A DNA stretch of 64,000 nucleotides, from NCBI RefSeq assembly GCF_943590815.1, contig NZ_CALSBS010000015.1, positions 1 to 64,000 on the forward strand, read 5' to 3'. A program made the translations under genes and the position numbers. The notes beneath the pieces were generated by a model. It worked only from the letters and a program-made list of their open reading frames with translations, did not search any database and had not been told where the DNA came from. Shown here in pieces: positions 8,828 through 18,321 of this stretch. The stretch comes from Pseudocitrobacter vendiensis. Its GTDB lineage: Bacteria > Pseudomonadota > Gammaproteobacteria > Enterobacterales > Enterobacteriaceae. Positions within the stretch are counted from its first letter, which is position 1, and each line of letters begins with the position of its first letter.

Positions 8828-9976
8828 CTAGCGTGCGACGCGTAAACCGTGTTCTACGCCACGCGAGAACACCACCTGCCAGAGATGAATGTCGCGTGCG
8901 CGAAACGCCCCCGCGCAGGCATTCAGATAATACGAAAACATTCTTTTGAAACGTTCCGAATAGTTGTCAGCGATTTCCGGCCAGCTTTCCAGAAAACGGT
9001 CATGCCAGGCCATGAGCGTGGTGTCGTAATCCGCGCCAAAGTTGTGCCAGTCTTCCATCACAAAATGGGGCTCGCTGGCATCCGCAATGTGGCGCACGGA
9101 GGGGAGGCAGCCGTTCGGGAAGATGTATTTATTGATCCACGGATCAACATTCAGGTCTGTACGTTTTGAACCAATAGTGTGTAGCAGGAATAACCCGTCT
9201 GGCTTGAGATTTCTGTCCACCACTGAGAAATAAGTAGCGTAGTTTTTCGGCCCGACGTGCTCAAACATGCCGACAGAAACGATACGGTCAAACTTATCGT
9301 TCAGGTCGCGATAGTCCTGGAGCAGAATAGTCACGTCTAACCCTTCACAACGCTGTTGCGCCATTTTTTGCTGCTCAGCAGAAATGGTTACGCCCACCAC
9401 ACTCACGCCGTAATGCTCGGCCATAAACTGCGCCAGCCCGCCCCAGCCGCAGCCAATATCCAGCACGCGCATACCGGGCTCAAGTTTCAGTTTCTGGCAA
9501 ATCAAATTGAGCTTCGCCTGCTGGGCCTCTTCGAGTGTCTGGGCATCCTTCCAGTAGCCACAGGAGTACTGCATAAAGGGATCCAGCATGCGGCTGAAGA
9601 GATCGTTGCCAAGATCGTAATGCTCTTTACCGACCATCCAGGCACGTTTTTTACTTTGCAGATTAAACAGACGGGCCGCTGCGATTCGCAGCGTATCTTT
9701 CAGGTGGCGGGGAAGTTGATTTTCCAGTCCCGCGCGCAGGACTTTCTGGAAGAAAATATCCAGACGCTCGCATTCCCACCAACCGTCCATATAGCTTTCG
9801 CCTAACCCCAGGGAACCTTCCTGCAATACACGTTTAAAAAACTGGGGGTTTTTAACCTGCAAGTCTGCGGGGCGGTTGCCGTTGATTTCGATGCCTGCCC
9901 GGCTTAACAGTTCATTGGTGATGCGGTACCAGTCATCATTCGGTACGCTTACTTCTTCTATACACGATGAGCTCAT
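8828..9976 (-). CDS. cfa: Cyclopropane-fatty-acyl-phospholipid synthase
   Basis: 382 residues, E. coli length. The S-adenosylmethionine site is VLDIGCGWGGLAQFM (about residues 170-184) and the C-terminal CAGAFRARDIHLWQ holds the conserved cysteine. It methylenates double bonds of membrane phospholipid acyl chains in stationary phase and acid stress. The 297-bp region before it resembles the long regulated cfa leader of E. coli, with small hairpins such as TCACGG/CCGTGA near 10049-10064. sRNA control (RydC in E. coli) is known for the family but not shown here. Confidence 0.96.
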   Translation of the reverse strand: MSSSCIEEVSVPNDDWYRITNELLSRAGIEINGNRPADLQVKNPQFFKRVLQEGSLGLGESYMDGWWECERLDIFFQKVLRAGLENQLPRHLKDTLRIAAARLFNLQSKKRAWMVGKEHYDLGNDLFSRMLDPFMQYSCGYWKDAQTLEEAQQAKLNLICQKLKLEPGMRVLDIGCGWGGLAQFMAEHYGVSVVGVTISAEQQKMAQQRCEGLDVTILLQDYRDLNDKFDRIVSVGMFEHVGPKNYATYFSVVDRNLKPDGLFLLHTIGSKRTDLNVDPWINKYIFPNGCLPSVRHIADASEPHFVMEDWHNFGADYDTTLMAWHDRFLESWPEIADNYSERFKRMFSYYLNACAGAFRARDIHLWQVVFSRGVEHGLRVAR

Positions 9977-10273
9977 AGCTTCTCCATCCCGACCCGGTGA
10001 TCAGAACCTTAAAACAGCGTAGACGCTTTTTAGAGTTTGTGAGAAATCTCACGGAACTTCCGTGAGCCTGCTATCCGACGTAGCACAGAGGAAGGGAGAT
10101 TACCCTTGCCGAAAAGACCATCCATGGGGAACCGGGAGGCGTCCTGCTCCCGTTAACAAGTAATAACTATCGTAATTATGTGATACCGATCCAGTATAGG
10201 ACGCAAAATCTACTGATTCAATTAAATTTCTTAGCAAACTGACTACGAGTCAATAACATTGATATTCATGATG

Positions 10274-11458
10274 TTAGGCGCGTGAAGTTTCTTCAGCTGA
10301 ATTTTCCTCTGCGCCATCCTGCATCTTGTAGCCTATACCGGCGAGAACGACGGTGGCGACCATGACGCTGGTGGTGGCCAGCAGCGGGGCGGCAATCAGT
10401 GAAGAAACCACCAGGCTTGCCAGGAAGCAAAGACCTAATTGCAGCGTATTCTGTAATGCTGCCGCACGGCCTGTTGCCTGAGGGAACGGTCGCAGCGCGC
10501 GCGCTACCACAATCGGGTAAATCGCGCCGTTAGCCATTGCCATCACGCAGAATGGAATCAGCAGCGCGGTGAGCGAGACATGCGCGGTGAGGCCGACGCC
10601 CCAGGTGGCAAATACGCTGACAGCGTAAATCAACAGCAGCCATGGCAGCAGTTTTGCACCATCCCACTTTTGCAGTGCCGCGCGACAGCCATAACCACCG
10701 ACGAGAAACGCAATGGTTTGTGGCACATAGCTCAATCCAATCACGGTCGGGCTATATCCCATCGCATTCAGAATAAACGGCGAGCCCGTCAACCAGGCGA
10801 AGAAGCTTGCCGAGCAGGCCGCATACACCAGGACGTTACCGCGATAATCGCGACTGTGTAACAGCTTCATAAATGTCAGCTTATCGCCACTGACCGCGAC
10901 CTTTTTGTGAGCGGGTTTCAGGCGCAACGCGGGGATCATCAAAATCAGCGTGATGGCAAAGAGCGTAGCAAAGATAGCCTGCCACTCGAAGTGGTGCAGG
11001 ATCCAGCTTCCCAGCAGCGGTGCCAGCGCAGGAGAAAGCCCGACCAGTGGCATAATGGTCGCGAAAATACGGTTAGTTCGCTGTGCCGGATAATAATCGG
11101 TCACCATCGCCTGCCAGGTTACCGCGGCGGCACATACGCCGACTGCCTGCACGAATCGCAGAATAAGCAGGGTGGTGGCATCACGTACCCACAACATTCC
11201 CAGACAAGCAAGGGCAAAAATCGTCAGGCCAATCAGCAGAACTGGCTTGCGTCCATAGCGATCTGAGAGTGGGCCCCACAGCAGCTGTGCCACGGCGAAC
11301 CCGGCGAGGAACAAACTCAGGCTCGCGCTCACGGCGGCCGCCGGTGTTTGCAGATCGCGTTGAATCGCGGCAAAGGCCGGAAGATACATATCGGTGGCCA
11401 AAAAGCCCAATACGCTCAGGCCGGCCAGCCAGACTAAAAATCCTTTCCCAGGTTGCAT
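10274..11458 (-). CDS. punC: Purine nucleoside transporter PunC (YdhC), MFS family
   Basis: 394 residues with twelve predicted membrane helices and the DHA1-type motif A loop ([16 protein letters not shown], about residues 62-77). It is closest to E. coli YdhC, named PunC for its role in purine nucleoside uptake. It is divergent from its likely activator punR (109 bp between start codons), the same pair as in E. coli. A role in drug efflux was the older annotation for this subfamily. Confidence 0.88.
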   Translation of the reverse strand: MQPGKGFLVWLAGLSVLGFLATDMYLPAFAAIQRDLQTPAAAVSASLSLFLAGFAVAQLLWGPLSDRYGRKPVLLIGLTIFALACLGMLWVRDATTLLILRFVQAVGVCAAAVTWQAMVTDYYPAQRTNRIFATIMPLVGLSPALAPLLGSWILHHFEWQAIFATLFAITLILMIPALRLKPAHKKVAVSGDKLTFMKLLHSRDYRGNVLVYAACSASFFAWLTGSPFILNAMGYSPTVIGLSYVPQTIAFLVGGYGCRAALQKWDGAKLLPWLLLIYAVSVFATWGVGLTAHVSLTALLIPFCVMAMANGAIYPIVVARALRPFPQATGRAAALQNTLQLGLCFLASLVVSSLIAAPLLATTSVMVATVVLAGIGYKMQDGAEENSAEETSRA

Positions 11459-11567
11459 AAAAACGCCTTTTTTGTACAGATGAGGAGGCTGAGAGTGTAG
11501 AGAGTGAAATCTGGCTTGTGAAACGCTAATATTTGCGTCTTGGTTTCAAAAATTTTGTAGGCAGAAT

Positions 11568-12500
11568 ATGTGGTCTGAATATTCACTGGAAGTTGTGGAT
11601 GCGGTTGCGCGTAACGGAAGCTTTAGCGGCGCGGCAAATGAGCTGCATCGTGTGCCTTCTGCCATCAGCTATACGGTGCGTCAACTTGAGGAGTGGCTGG
11701 CTGTTCCGCTCTTCGAACGCCGTCATCGGGATGTGGAATTAACCCCGGCAGGGGTATGGTTTTTGAAGGAGGGACGCTCTGTTATCAAAAAAATGCAGAT
11801 CACCCGTCAGCAGTGTCAACAGATAGCCAATGGCTGGCGAGGACAGCTGGCGATTGCGGTAGACAATATCGTAAAACCAGAGCGCACCCGACAAATGATT
11901 GTCGATTTTTATCGCCACTTCAGTGATGTAGAGCTGCTGGTGTATCAGGAAGTATTTAATGGCGTGTGGGATGCGCTGGCGGATGGGCGCGTTGAGTTAG
12001 CGATTGGCGCGACGCGCGCGATACCGGTTGGTGGTCGCTATGCGTTTCGGGATATGGGCATGCTGAGCTGGCAGTGCGTGGTAGCCCGTTCCCATCCACT
12101 GGCGCAAATGACAGGGCCACTCAGTGATGATGTGTTGCGCAACTGGCCGTCGCTGGTGCGTGAAGATACGTCACGTTCGTTACCTAAACGTACCACATGG
12201 TTGCTGGATAATCAGAAAAGGGTCGTGGTGCCTGACTGGGAATCGTCAGAAACCTGCTTATCCGCAGGGTTATGCGTTGGCATGGTGCCAGAGCATTTTG
12301 CGCGACCGAAGATAGATAAAGGCGAATGGGTTGCTCTGGAACTGGAAAACCCGTTTCCCGATGCGGCCTGTTGTCTGACCTGGCAGCAAAACGACAGTTC
12401 ACCGGCGCTAAGCTGGTTATTAGCCTATCTGGGGGACAGTGAAACGCTGAACAGTGAATGGTTGCGAACGCCCAGGGCGAGCGTTCGCAAAGAGGCTTAG
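11568..12500 (+). CDS. punR: LysR-type regulator PunR (YdhB)
   Basis: 310 residues: winged helix-turn-helix at about 5-62 ([31 protein letters not shown], split by family convention) and a LysR substrate-binding domain from about 90. It activates the divergent punC in E. coli. Start ATG 11568 follows a weak GCAGA sequence. Its 3' end overlaps that of convergent purR by 4 bp. Confidence 0.88.
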   Translation: MWSEYSLEVVDAVARNGSFSGAANELHRVPSAISYTVRQLEEWLAVPLFERRHRDVELTPAGVWFLKEGRSVIKKMQITRQQCQQIANGWRGQLAIAVDNIVKPERTRQMIVDFYRHFSDVELLVYQEVFNGVWDALADGRVELAIGATRAIPVGGRYAFRDMGMLSWQCVVARSHPLAQMTGPLSDDVLRNWPSLVREDTSRSLPKRTTWLLDNQKRVVVPDWESSETCLSAGLCVGMVPEHFARPKIDKGEWVALELENPFPDAACCLTWQQNDSSPALSWLLAYLGDSETLNSEWLRTPRASVRKEA

Positions 12501-13522
12501 CGACGATAGTCGCGGAACGGACCGTCGGCTACGGAGCGGCGTTCAATCAGGCGTGGGTGCACTTCGATGGACTGCGACTCTTCGCGTTTACTGACAATTC
12601 GGTCCATCAGCATGTTGAAGGCGGTTTCCCCGAGGGAATCCTTCGGCTGGTGGATGGTGGTCAGTGCTGGCGTAAAGAAACGCGAGTTGCGCACGTTGTC
12701 GTAACCAATCAGCGAGATATCCTGCGGCACGCGCAGCCCCATTTCGTCTGCGGCGCATAATGCGCCCATTGCCATGACATCGCCACCGCAGAAGATAGCG
12801 GTAGGGCGCGGATTCTGGGACAGAATTTGCTGCATTGCACGATAACCGGATTCCGGTTCAAAATCACCCTGAACAATCCAGTTTTCCGGCACCTTAATCA
12901 TCATCTCTTCCATGGCTTTCATAAAGCCAGCCAGACGACCCGCACCCGTATTGCGCTCAAGTGGGCCTGGGATAACGCCAATTTCGCGATGCCCACGCTC
13001 CACCAGATAACGGCCGGCCATATAGCCGCCTTCGAAGGCGTTATCGATAACCGAATCGGTAAAGTCGGCTTTCGCTTCACCCCAGTCCATAACCACCATC
13101 GGAATATGGCGGTACTCTTCCAGCATCTGCAGCAGCGGTTCCGGATATTCGGAACACATCACCAGCAGACCATCGACGCGTTTCTGCGCCATCATGGAGA
13201 GATACGCGCGTTGTTTCTCAAGGTTGTTCCACGCATTACCGAGGATCAAGGTATAGCCTTTCTGGAAGCAGTTCTTCTCAACGGCTTCAATAATTTCTGC
13301 AAAGTAGGCAGCTTCACTGCTGGTCGCCAACAAACCAATGGATTTGGTGTGATTGACCTTCAGGCTGCGGGCCACGGCGCTGGGAGAGTAGTGCAATTCT
13401 TTGATTGCCGCCCACACCGCTTCACGCGTCTCTTCGGCGACAAAACGCGTCTTGTTAATCACATGTGATACAGTTGTAGTGGAAACGTTTGCGCGCTTCG
13501 CTACATCTTTAATAGTTGCCAT
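12497..13522 (-). CDS. purR: Purine repressor PurR
   Basis: 341 residues, the E. coli length. LacI-type headpiece at residues 2-46 ([20 protein letters not shown]) with the hinge helix after it, then a periplasmic-binding-like domain that binds hypoxanthine or guanine. It represses purine and related genes. Two PUR boxes, one before the gene and one inside its 5' coding part, reproduce the autoregulation known from E. coli. Confidence 0.97.
   Translation of the reverse strand: MATIKDVAKRANVSTTTVSHVINKTRFVAEETREAVWAAIKELHYSPSAVARSLKVNHTKSIGLLATSSEAAYFAEIIEAVEKNCFQKGYTLILGNAWNNLEKQRAYLSMMAQKRVDGLLVMCSEYPEPLLQMLEEYRHIPMVVMDWGEAKADFTDSVIDNAFEGGYMAGRYLVERGHREIGVIPGPLERNTGAGRLAGFMKAMEEMMIKVPENWIVQGDFEPESGYRAMQQILSQNPRPTAIFCGGDVMAMGALCAADEMGLRVPQDISLIGYDNVRNSRFFTPALTTIHQPKDSLGETAFNMLMDRIVSKREESQSIEVHPRLIERRSVADGPFRDYRR
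13481..13496. promoter_or_regulatory. Intragenic PUR box (second purR operator)
   Basis: GGAAACGTTTGCGCGC inside the HTH codons of purR fits the PUR box core AAACGTTTGC. E. coli purR also has a second operator in this position. Confidence 0.75.
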
Positions 13523-13565
13523 TCCATCTCACTCCAGACCCGGGCCTGCCCCTGATCGATTCAAT

Positions 13566-13581
13566 ACGAAAACGTTTGCCT
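13566..13581. promoter_or_regulatory. PUR box upstream of purR
   Basis: ACGAAAACGTTTGCCT, a good match to the consensus ACGCAAACGTTTGCGT, 44 bp before the purR start. It implies autorepression. Confidence 0.85.
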
Positions 13582-13816
13582 TCACTCACCCTGGCGCAAT
13601 GTTATGAATTGCGGTTCGCCGGGAAAACGACACAGGACGACAGGAGGGGGTCAATGGCCGATACACTTTTTAATAAGCGTCGAATTTTGTCTTATCTTTG
13701 ACAAAAGTGGAAGCGCAAAATCGGTTATTGCGTGAAATCCGGGAAGATTTTTGCGAATAAGTGTGCAAAAATGACATAGCTCACTTTTGGTGTGGGGATA
13801 ATAAGGAGAAAAATTG

Positions 13817-13906
13817 ATGAGTACTGAACTGAAGATGTCAATTACCACTACGGTTATTACGCTGGCGCTGATCGTTGCTGCCGCGCTGACCGCCGTCCTG
13901 CATTAA
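13817..13906 (+). CDS. ynhF: Tiny membrane protein YnhF
   Basis: 29 residues, MSTELKMSITTTVITLALIV followed by AAALTAVLH. It is one membrane helix with a short polar head. E. coli YnhF is also 29 residues, starts MSTDLKFSLVTT and lies in the same place between purR and ydhP. AAGGAG lies 9 bp before ATG 13817. Its function is unknown beyond inner-membrane location and stress-linked accumulation in E. coli. Confidence 0.92.
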   Translation: MSTELKMSITTTVITLALIVAAALTAVLH

Positions 13907-13917
13907 CCCATCCTAAA

Positions 13918-13935
13918 GGGAGAGACGGCTCTCCC
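13918..13935 (+). terminator. Hairpin after ynhF
   Basis: GGGAGAG/CTCTCCC stem with ACGG loop directly after the stop codon. The following T content is weak (TCTCTGCG), so it may be an inefficient terminator or mRNA-stabilising hairpin. Confidence 0.6.
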
Positions 13936-14067
13936 TCTCTGCGATTGTTATCATTTCAGCAAAAATATTTTGCTGATTTGTTCACTTCTGTTTTTTTGTG
14001 ATTGATGTCATGCTTTTGCATTCTGTTGTCACGCCGCCCTGCGTTAGCGGCAAATCGGAGTCAAAGC

Positions 14068-15234
14068 ATGAAAGTGAATTATCCCTTACTGGCGTTAGCC
14101 GTAGGCGCATTCGGGATCGGCACCACCGAATTTTCGCCGATGGGGCTATTACCCGTTATTGCCAAAGGGGTTGATGTCTCGATTCCTGCCGCAGGTATGT
14201 TGATCAGCGCCTACGCCGTAGGTGTCATGGTTGGCGCGCCGCTGATGACGCTGCTGCTCTCACATCGCGCACGCCGCAACGCCTTAATTTTCCTGATGGC
14301 GATTTTTACCCTGGGTAACGTCCTTTCTGCCATCGCCCCGGATTACACCACACTGATGCTGTCGCGCATTATAACCAGCCTTAACCATGGCGCGTTCTTT
14401 GGTCTGGGGTCTGTTGTTGCCGCAAGCGTGGTGCCAAAACATAAGCAAGCCAGCGCGGTAGCGACCATGTTTATGGGGTTGACCATCGCGAATATCGGCG
14501 GCGTTCCGGCGGCTACGTGGCTTGGGGAGACCATCGGCTGGCGCATGTCGTTCCTGGCGACGGCTGGGCTTGGCGTCATTGCCATTATCGGCCTGTGGTT
14601 GTCGCTGCCGAAGGGCGGGGCGGGCGAGAAACCGGACGTGAAACGTGAACTGTCGGTGCTGGTACGTCCACAGGTACTGTCTGCGTTAATCACGACTGTA
14701 CTGGGCGCCGGGGCGATGTTCACGCTCTATACCTATATTTCTCCGGTTTTGCACACCATCACGCATGCGACACCTGCCTTTATCACATTAATGCTGGTGC
14801 TGATTGGCGTGGGTTTCTCAATCGGCAACTATCTTGGCGGTAAATTTGCCGACCGTTCGGTCAGCGGCACATTGAAAGGTTTTTTGCTGCTGTTGATGCT
14901 GATTATGCTGGCGATCCCGTTCCTGGCGCGTACAGAAATCGGCGCGGTATTCAGTATGGTGGTGTGGGGTGCGGCGACCTTTGCGGTAGTGCCACCGTTG
15001 CAAATGCGCGTGATGCGTGTTGCGCATGAAGCGCCGGGGCTCTCTTCGTCGGTAAACATTGGCGCGTTTAATCTTGGTAATGCATTGGGTGCCGTAGCCG
15101 GTGGGGCGGTGATTTCAGGTGGACTGGGGTATAGCTTTGTGCCGGTGATGGGGGCGATTGTGGCAGGGGTTGCGCTAATGCTCGTCTTCTTCAGCAGCCG
15201 TTCACAGGGTGAAGAGGCCGTGGTCAGTCAGTAA
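14068..15234 (+). CDS. ydhP: MFS inner-membrane transporter YdhP
   Basis: 388 residues from ATG 14068, chosen because E. coli YdhP starts at the same MK(V/I)NYPLLALA and a CGGAG lies upstream. The frame stays open to 14002 but that part is not family sequence. Twelve membrane helices, with AGMLISAYAVGVMVGAPLM and SSVNIGAFNLGNALGA typical of the AraJ/SotB-like DHA1 exporters. The substrate is unknown. It is convergent with sodB over a shared terminator. Confidence 0.93.
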   Translation: MKVNYPLLALAVGAFGIGTTEFSPMGLLPVIAKGVDVSIPAAGMLISAYAVGVMVGAPLMTLLLSHRARRNALIFLMAIFTLGNVLSAIAPDYTTLMLSRIITSLNHGAFFGLGSVVAASVVPKHKQASAVATMFMGLTIANIGGVPAATWLGETIGWRMSFLATAGLGVIAIIGLWLSLPKGGAGEKPDVKRELSVLVRPQVLSALITTVLGAGAMFTLYTYISPVLHTITHATPAFITLMLVLIGVGFSIGNYLGGKFADRSVSGTLKGFLLLLMLIMLAIPFLARTEIGAVFSMVVWGAATFAVVPPLQMRVMRVAHEAPGLSSSVNIGAFNLGNALGAVAGGAVISGGLGYSFVPVMGAIVAGVALMLVFFSSRSQGEEAVVSQ

Positions 15235-15265
15235 CAAAAACGCAGAAGGGAAAACCCTTCTGCGT
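15235..15265. terminator. Bidirectional terminator between ydhP and sodB
   Basis: ACGCAGAAGGG/CCCTTCTGCGT stem with AAAA loop, A-run on the left and T-rich on the right. Confidence 0.9.
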
Positions 15266-15272
15266 CATTTCT

Positions 15273-15854
15273 TTATGCCGCCAGATTCTCAGCAACAAAC
15301 TTCCAGTTTACCAGCGCCCAGAAGTGCTCCAGATAGCTCACGCGCGCATTGCGGTAATCAATGTAGTAAGCATGCTCCCACACATCTACCGTCAGCAGCG
15401 GTTTGGCATCGGTCGTCAACGGCGTACCCGCGTTAGAGGTAGAGACAATCGCCAGGCTGCCGTCGGCTTTTTTCACAAGCCAGGTCCAGCCAGAACCGAA
15501 GTTCTTCGCGGCTGCATCACTGAACTGCGCTTTAAACTCAGCAAAGCTACCGAAAGAACGGTTGATGGCGTCTGCCACATCACCGGTCGGTTCGCCACCA
15601 GCGTTCGGTGCCAGGCAGTGCCAGTAGAAGGTGTGGTTCCAGACCTGCGCTGCGTTGTTAAACACGCCGCCTTCAGAGGTGCGAATGATCTCTTCCAGCG
15701 ATTTGCCTTCAAACGCCGTCCCTTTCACCATATTGTTCAGGTTGGTGACGTAAGTCTGGTGGTGTTTCCCATAATGATATTCGAGCGTCTCGGCAGAAAT
15801 GTGCGGTGCCAGAGCGTCTTTGGCATACGGTAATGCAGGTAATTCGAACGACAT
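15273..15854 (-). CDS. sodB: Iron superoxide dismutase SodB
   Basis: 193 residues, full length. Iron ligands His27, His74, Asp157 and His161 are all present ([23 protein letters not shown]). It removes superoxide in the cytoplasm. The first 14 bases of the coding region and its ribosome binding site lie in the left repeat of the integrated element (15841-15867). The DNA upstream of the ribosome binding site therefore comes from the element, not from the native sodB promoter, which is now about 13.4 kb away at 29.3 kb. In E. coli sodB mRNA is a RyhB target around the start codon, and that target sequence is kept. Confidence 0.97.
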   Translation of the reverse strand: MSFELPALPYAKDALAPHISAETLEYHYGKHHQTYVTNLNNMVKGTAFEGKSLEEIIRTSEGGVFNNAAQVWNHTFYWHCLAPNAGGEPTGDVADAINRSFGSFAEFKAQFSDAAAKNFGSGWTWLVKKADGSLAIVSTSNAGTPLTTDAKPLLTVDVWEHAYYIDYRNARVSYLEHFWALVNWKFVAENLAA

Positions 15855-15867
15855 TGCTACTCTCCTT
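15841..15867. repeat. attL: left 27-bp repeat at the sodB start
   Basis: Identical to 29235-29261. Read on the minus strand it is AAGGAGAGTAGCA, ATG and the next 11 bases of sodB. Outside the repeat the two copies diverge at once. Confidence 0.9.
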
Positions 15868-16360
15868 ATAACTTCTTGTTTTATCTCACATTTTAAAGAT
15901 GTGTTCGCATCTAAAGACAGTATTTACTGTGCATCGCTGTCGCGAGTGTTACAGGGTTTTTATTGTGATCAAGATGTTAGCACTCGCTGGCGGCAGTTAA
16001 AAGCCTCACACCGCGAAAGGTTTAATTTAACAAACGTGAATGGCGAAGCCTTAACCAGGCAGCAAAGGAATGCAGTTTTGATTACAACTTTTAGCCGTTC
16101 CACACTTAGCGCGGTGTCCCGTTCCTGTCTGTCGTGATGACACACAAAGGATAAACGAGCGAATGTTGGGAAGCCTAACCAGTCCGGGAAAGGGGCTGGC
16201 TCTGCCGTGGTGTTCACCGAGCCATAAATGATCGGTACTCGATAAGAGAACGGTTAACAGACAAATACCCCTGATGATACGCCTTCGGCGCTTGATGTTG
16301 GTATACCCAGCACGGCGCTTTATGGGTACTATTACATTTTTTGTGGTTAAGTGAGGGAAC
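15868..16360. other. Left end of the element, non-coding, now the upstream region of sodB
   Basis: No gene is seen in these 493 bases. Small dyads near the repeat include AGATG/CATCT (15898-15913) and ACAGTA/TACTGT (15917-15930), both of which would fall in the sodB leader. A convincing sigma-70 promoter facing sodB is not obvious; the best -10-like sequence is TAAAAT on the minus strand around 15890-15895. The 10-mer TATTTACTGT at 15921-15930 recurs at 29167-29176 at a similar distance from the other repeat. Confidence 0.5.
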
Positions 16361-16738
16361 ATGAAAAAACGGTGGATTGTGGTGATTTGTATCGCTGCTG
16401 TTTTGGCATGGGGCCAATATAAAAAATATCAGCGTGAAGCGTTTGAAGCCACGCCTGAAGGCATGAATCATGTTGCTATGGTTAACTCTATTGGTGTAGG
16501 AGCGCCCATTCGCTCGCAGACTGGGGTTCTGTATTTTGGAGGTTTCCGCTGTAAAACTGATTGTTCTGGGCATCAAGCAGGATATGATTGGGCTGAAAGC
16601 TTCGACGAAATTGATGAGCAGTTTTGCCAATCACAGAATGCGCCAGCATCATTTATAGAAGGTTGTATTGCTTATGCAAATGACCTAAAAAGTGCAGCAG
16701 AAGAAAGTCAAATGGATCGTTACTCTGGCGATGAATAA
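16361..16738 (+). CDS. Membrane-anchored or secreted protein with a CxxDCSGHxAGY motif
   Basis: 125 residues. A positively charged start and hydrophobic segment (KKRWIVVICIAAVLAWG) serve as anchor or signal. The mature part carries FRCKTDCSGHQAGYDWAE and a second cysteine pair (QFCQSQ, EGCIAY). I have seen the CxxDCSGHxAGYxWA motif in small accessory proteins but cannot assign a function. GAGGGAAC precedes ATG 16361. It is the first gene inside the left repeat, a usual place for satellite cargo. Confidence 0.75.
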   Translation: MKKRWIVVICIAAVLAWGQYKKYQREAFEATPEGMNHVAMVNSIGVGAPIRSQTGVLYFGGFRCKTDCSGHQAGYDWAESFDEIDEQFCQSQNAPASFIEGCIAYANDLKSAAEESQMDRYSGDE

Positions 16739-16785
16739 AAACCGATATTAACGGATGGTTCATATACTAAAAGGATGGAGGTGGT

Positions 16786-17259
16786 ATGCTCTCTTCAGAA
16801 ACAGCTTTGTTAGCCGAACGTACACAAGCAGGGATTAGTTTTTCTGCTCTCAATATCTTAAGTGGCTATCCGATAGAGATAAGGAGTGCGGATATCGAGT
16901 TCTTGGGATTTGCTATATTCAGCTATCTTGCCTTCAGACATCTACCAGCTGATCAAGCAAAGGAATGTTGTGATCATGTAGCAAGGTGGATCGTCAGTTC
17001 TCGTGGCACTACTCATTCAGAGTCCACAAAGGTAAAACTCCAAAAAATTTACCCCTTGTTAGGCCGAAGTGTTGCAGATGCTTACGAAAATCGGCAAACC
17101 ATGACCTCCCCACCATACATTGCTCTTGGATTTGATATTTGTGATTTATTGGGCGATGGCTACAACCCCAAAATAATCAACCCGATTGAATTAGGCCTTG
17201 TGACGAAACGTATATTGGACGAGTCATACATGAAATTTAAGGACCGATTTTTAGTCTAA
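16786..17259 (+). CDS. Hypothetical protein, element cargo
   Basis: 157 residues without signal peptide, helical, with one stretch (EFLGFAIFSYLAFRHLP) that is hydrophobic but probably buried. Not recognised. A strong AAGGATGGAGGTGGT lies upstream of ATG 16786. It follows the previous gene by 47 bp and probably forms a unit with it. A toxin-immunity pairing is possible from the layout, but nothing in the sequence supports it directly. Confidence 0.7.
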   Translation: MLSSETALLAERTQAGISFSALNILSGYPIEIRSADIEFLGFAIFSYLAFRHLPADQAKECCDHVARWIVSSRGTTHSESTKVKLQKIYPLLGRSVADAYENRQTMTSPPYIALGFDICDLLGDGYNPKIINPIELGLVTKRILDESYMKFKDRFLV

Positions 17260-17276
17260 CTTCATAGAGAAACTGA

Positions 17277-17486
17277 CTACTTTTCGTTCTCTGAACTGTC
17301 GAATGTACGAGAATATGGGCAAGACTGCGAGCGGGTGGTGAGAGTGAATAAATGGATCGAGTCCTCATATATGCAAAGACGCTTCCCGCCCTGTAACTCC
17401 TGTTCGTCGGGGTTGCTCATGGTGATTTTTCCTGCATGAGCAGCCAGCGGCAGCAGCGCCAGTACACAAAGTAAGATTTTCTTCAT
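17277..17486 (-). CDS. Small secreted protein
   Basis: 69 residues from ATG 17486. Signal peptide MKKILLCVLALLPLAAHA, then about 51 residues with two cysteines (RLCIYED, QSCPYSR), suggesting one periplasmic disulfide. The start is set by GGGGAA just upstream and by the 4-bp ATGA overlap with the stop of the preceding gene, which shows translational coupling. The family is not known to me. It is the last gene of the recombinase transcript. Confidence 0.75.
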   Translation of the reverse strand: MKKILLCVLALLPLAAHAGKITMSNPDEQELQGGKRLCIYEDSIHLFTLTTRSQSCPYSRTFDSSENEK

Positions 17487-17689
17487 TTCCCCGCATCCTC
17501 TCTGTATCTTTTCCACATCATTACTAATGTAATTGGAACCAAGATAGGCCATAAAGCAATAATCATAACACTTTCAATGAATAAACTATCTCGACACATA
17601 CCATAACCCCTGAAGCGCTTTCCTTCGTTCAAATGTGCCAATATGTTCAATAAAGCCAAAGCCAGCCCTATGATCACAATGATCCTCAT
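17483..17689 (-). CDS. Small two-helix membrane protein
   Basis: 68 residues from ATG 17689 (a GTG one codon earlier is possible). Two hydrophobic segments, residues 2-19 (RIIVIIGLALALLNILAH) and about 38-58 (ESVMIIALWPILVPITLVMMW), flank a basic loop with one cysteine. GAGG lies seven bases upstream. It begins 9 bp after the recombinase stop and overlaps the next gene, so the three form one operon. No function can be assigned. Confidence 0.7.
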   Translation of the reverse strand: MRIIVIIGLALALLNILAHLNEGKRFRGYGMCRDSLFIESVMIIALWPILVPITLVMMWKRYREDAGK

Positions 17690-17698
17690 CACTTATCC

Positions 17699-18259
17699 TC
17701 AATAGTCGATAGCCTGGAATACTTCTTCAACATCCTTTTCCATAATTCCACAATACGCTAGTGTGACCGCTTGCGATGAATGCCCGTATAGCTTCGTGAG
17801 CGTTGGCAGACTAACTCCACGTTTTATAGCGTGATAACCAAGGTTCTTGCGTGGGCTGTGCGCCGCAATGTGAAGATTGAGCATATCCCCGGCTTCTTTG
17901 AATTTGGCTGAGACCGTCACCCGGCTGATCGGTTTCCCTTTGGCCCGGTTGCTGTCCACTTCGAACAGGTATTCATGACCGGGATTGTCAGCCCGGCGTT
18001 GTGCTACCAGTTCGAGCGCTTTCGCAGTCAGCATGATCGAGCGGGTTTTCCCTGTCTTCTGTTCCTTCAGATTCAACACGTTCCCTTCGATATGATTAAA
18101 GTCGGCATAACGCAATCTGAGAGCGTCACCAACTCGCGCCGCCGTCTGGTTCAGGAACACCCACAAATCGCCATAGATCGGGCTGCTGTTATGCTGGCGC
18201 AACAGTCTTTCAACTTCTCCGATCTGGTCTTTGTTTCTGACTGGCTCGACTCTCTTCAT
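17699..18259 (-). CDS. Catalytic-domain-only tyrosine recombinase
   Basis: 186 residues, FimB/FimE-sized, with the full catalytic set: Arg42 (ARVGDALRLR), Lys68 in KTGK, His134 and Arg137 (HSPRKNL), His160 (YGHSS) and Tyr169 (AYCG). The N-terminal core-binding domain of larger integrases is missing. It may invert or resolve DNA rather than integrate the element. An imperfect 11-bp inverted repeat of recombinase-site form lies about 350 bp upstream (18612-18642) and a 7-3-7 dyad (18305-18321) sits in its promoter. AAAGGGG precedes ATG 18259. Confidence 0.88.
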   Translation of the reverse strand: MKRVEPVRNKDQIGEVERLLRQHNSSPIYGDLWVFLNQTAARVGDALRLRYADFNHIEGNVLNLKEQKTGKTRSIMLTAKALELVAQRRADNPGHEYLFEVDSNRAKGKPISRVTVSAKFKEAGDMLNLHIAAHSPRKNLGYHAIKRGVSLPTLTKLYGHSSQAVTLAYCGIMEKDVEEVFQAIDY

Positions 18260-18304
18260 AGCGCCCCTTTCTGATGTTCAATGTGTAAGTTAGAAGATGA
18301 ATAT

Positions 18305-18321
18305 TGATCATAACATGATCA
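18305..18321. promoter_or_regulatory. Perfect dyad in the recombinase promoter
   Basis: TGATCAT-AAC-ATGATCA. On the minus strand it lies between a TTTACA -35 and an AATATT -10 with about 17 bp spacing, so a bound protein would block the recombinase operon. Confidence 0.6.

Noticed and set aside
15917..15930. Possible LexA box at the left end of the element
   Set aside because: The dyad is ACAGTA-TT-TACTGT, with the half-sites in the opposite order from CTGT-N8-ACAG, so it is not a LexA site.
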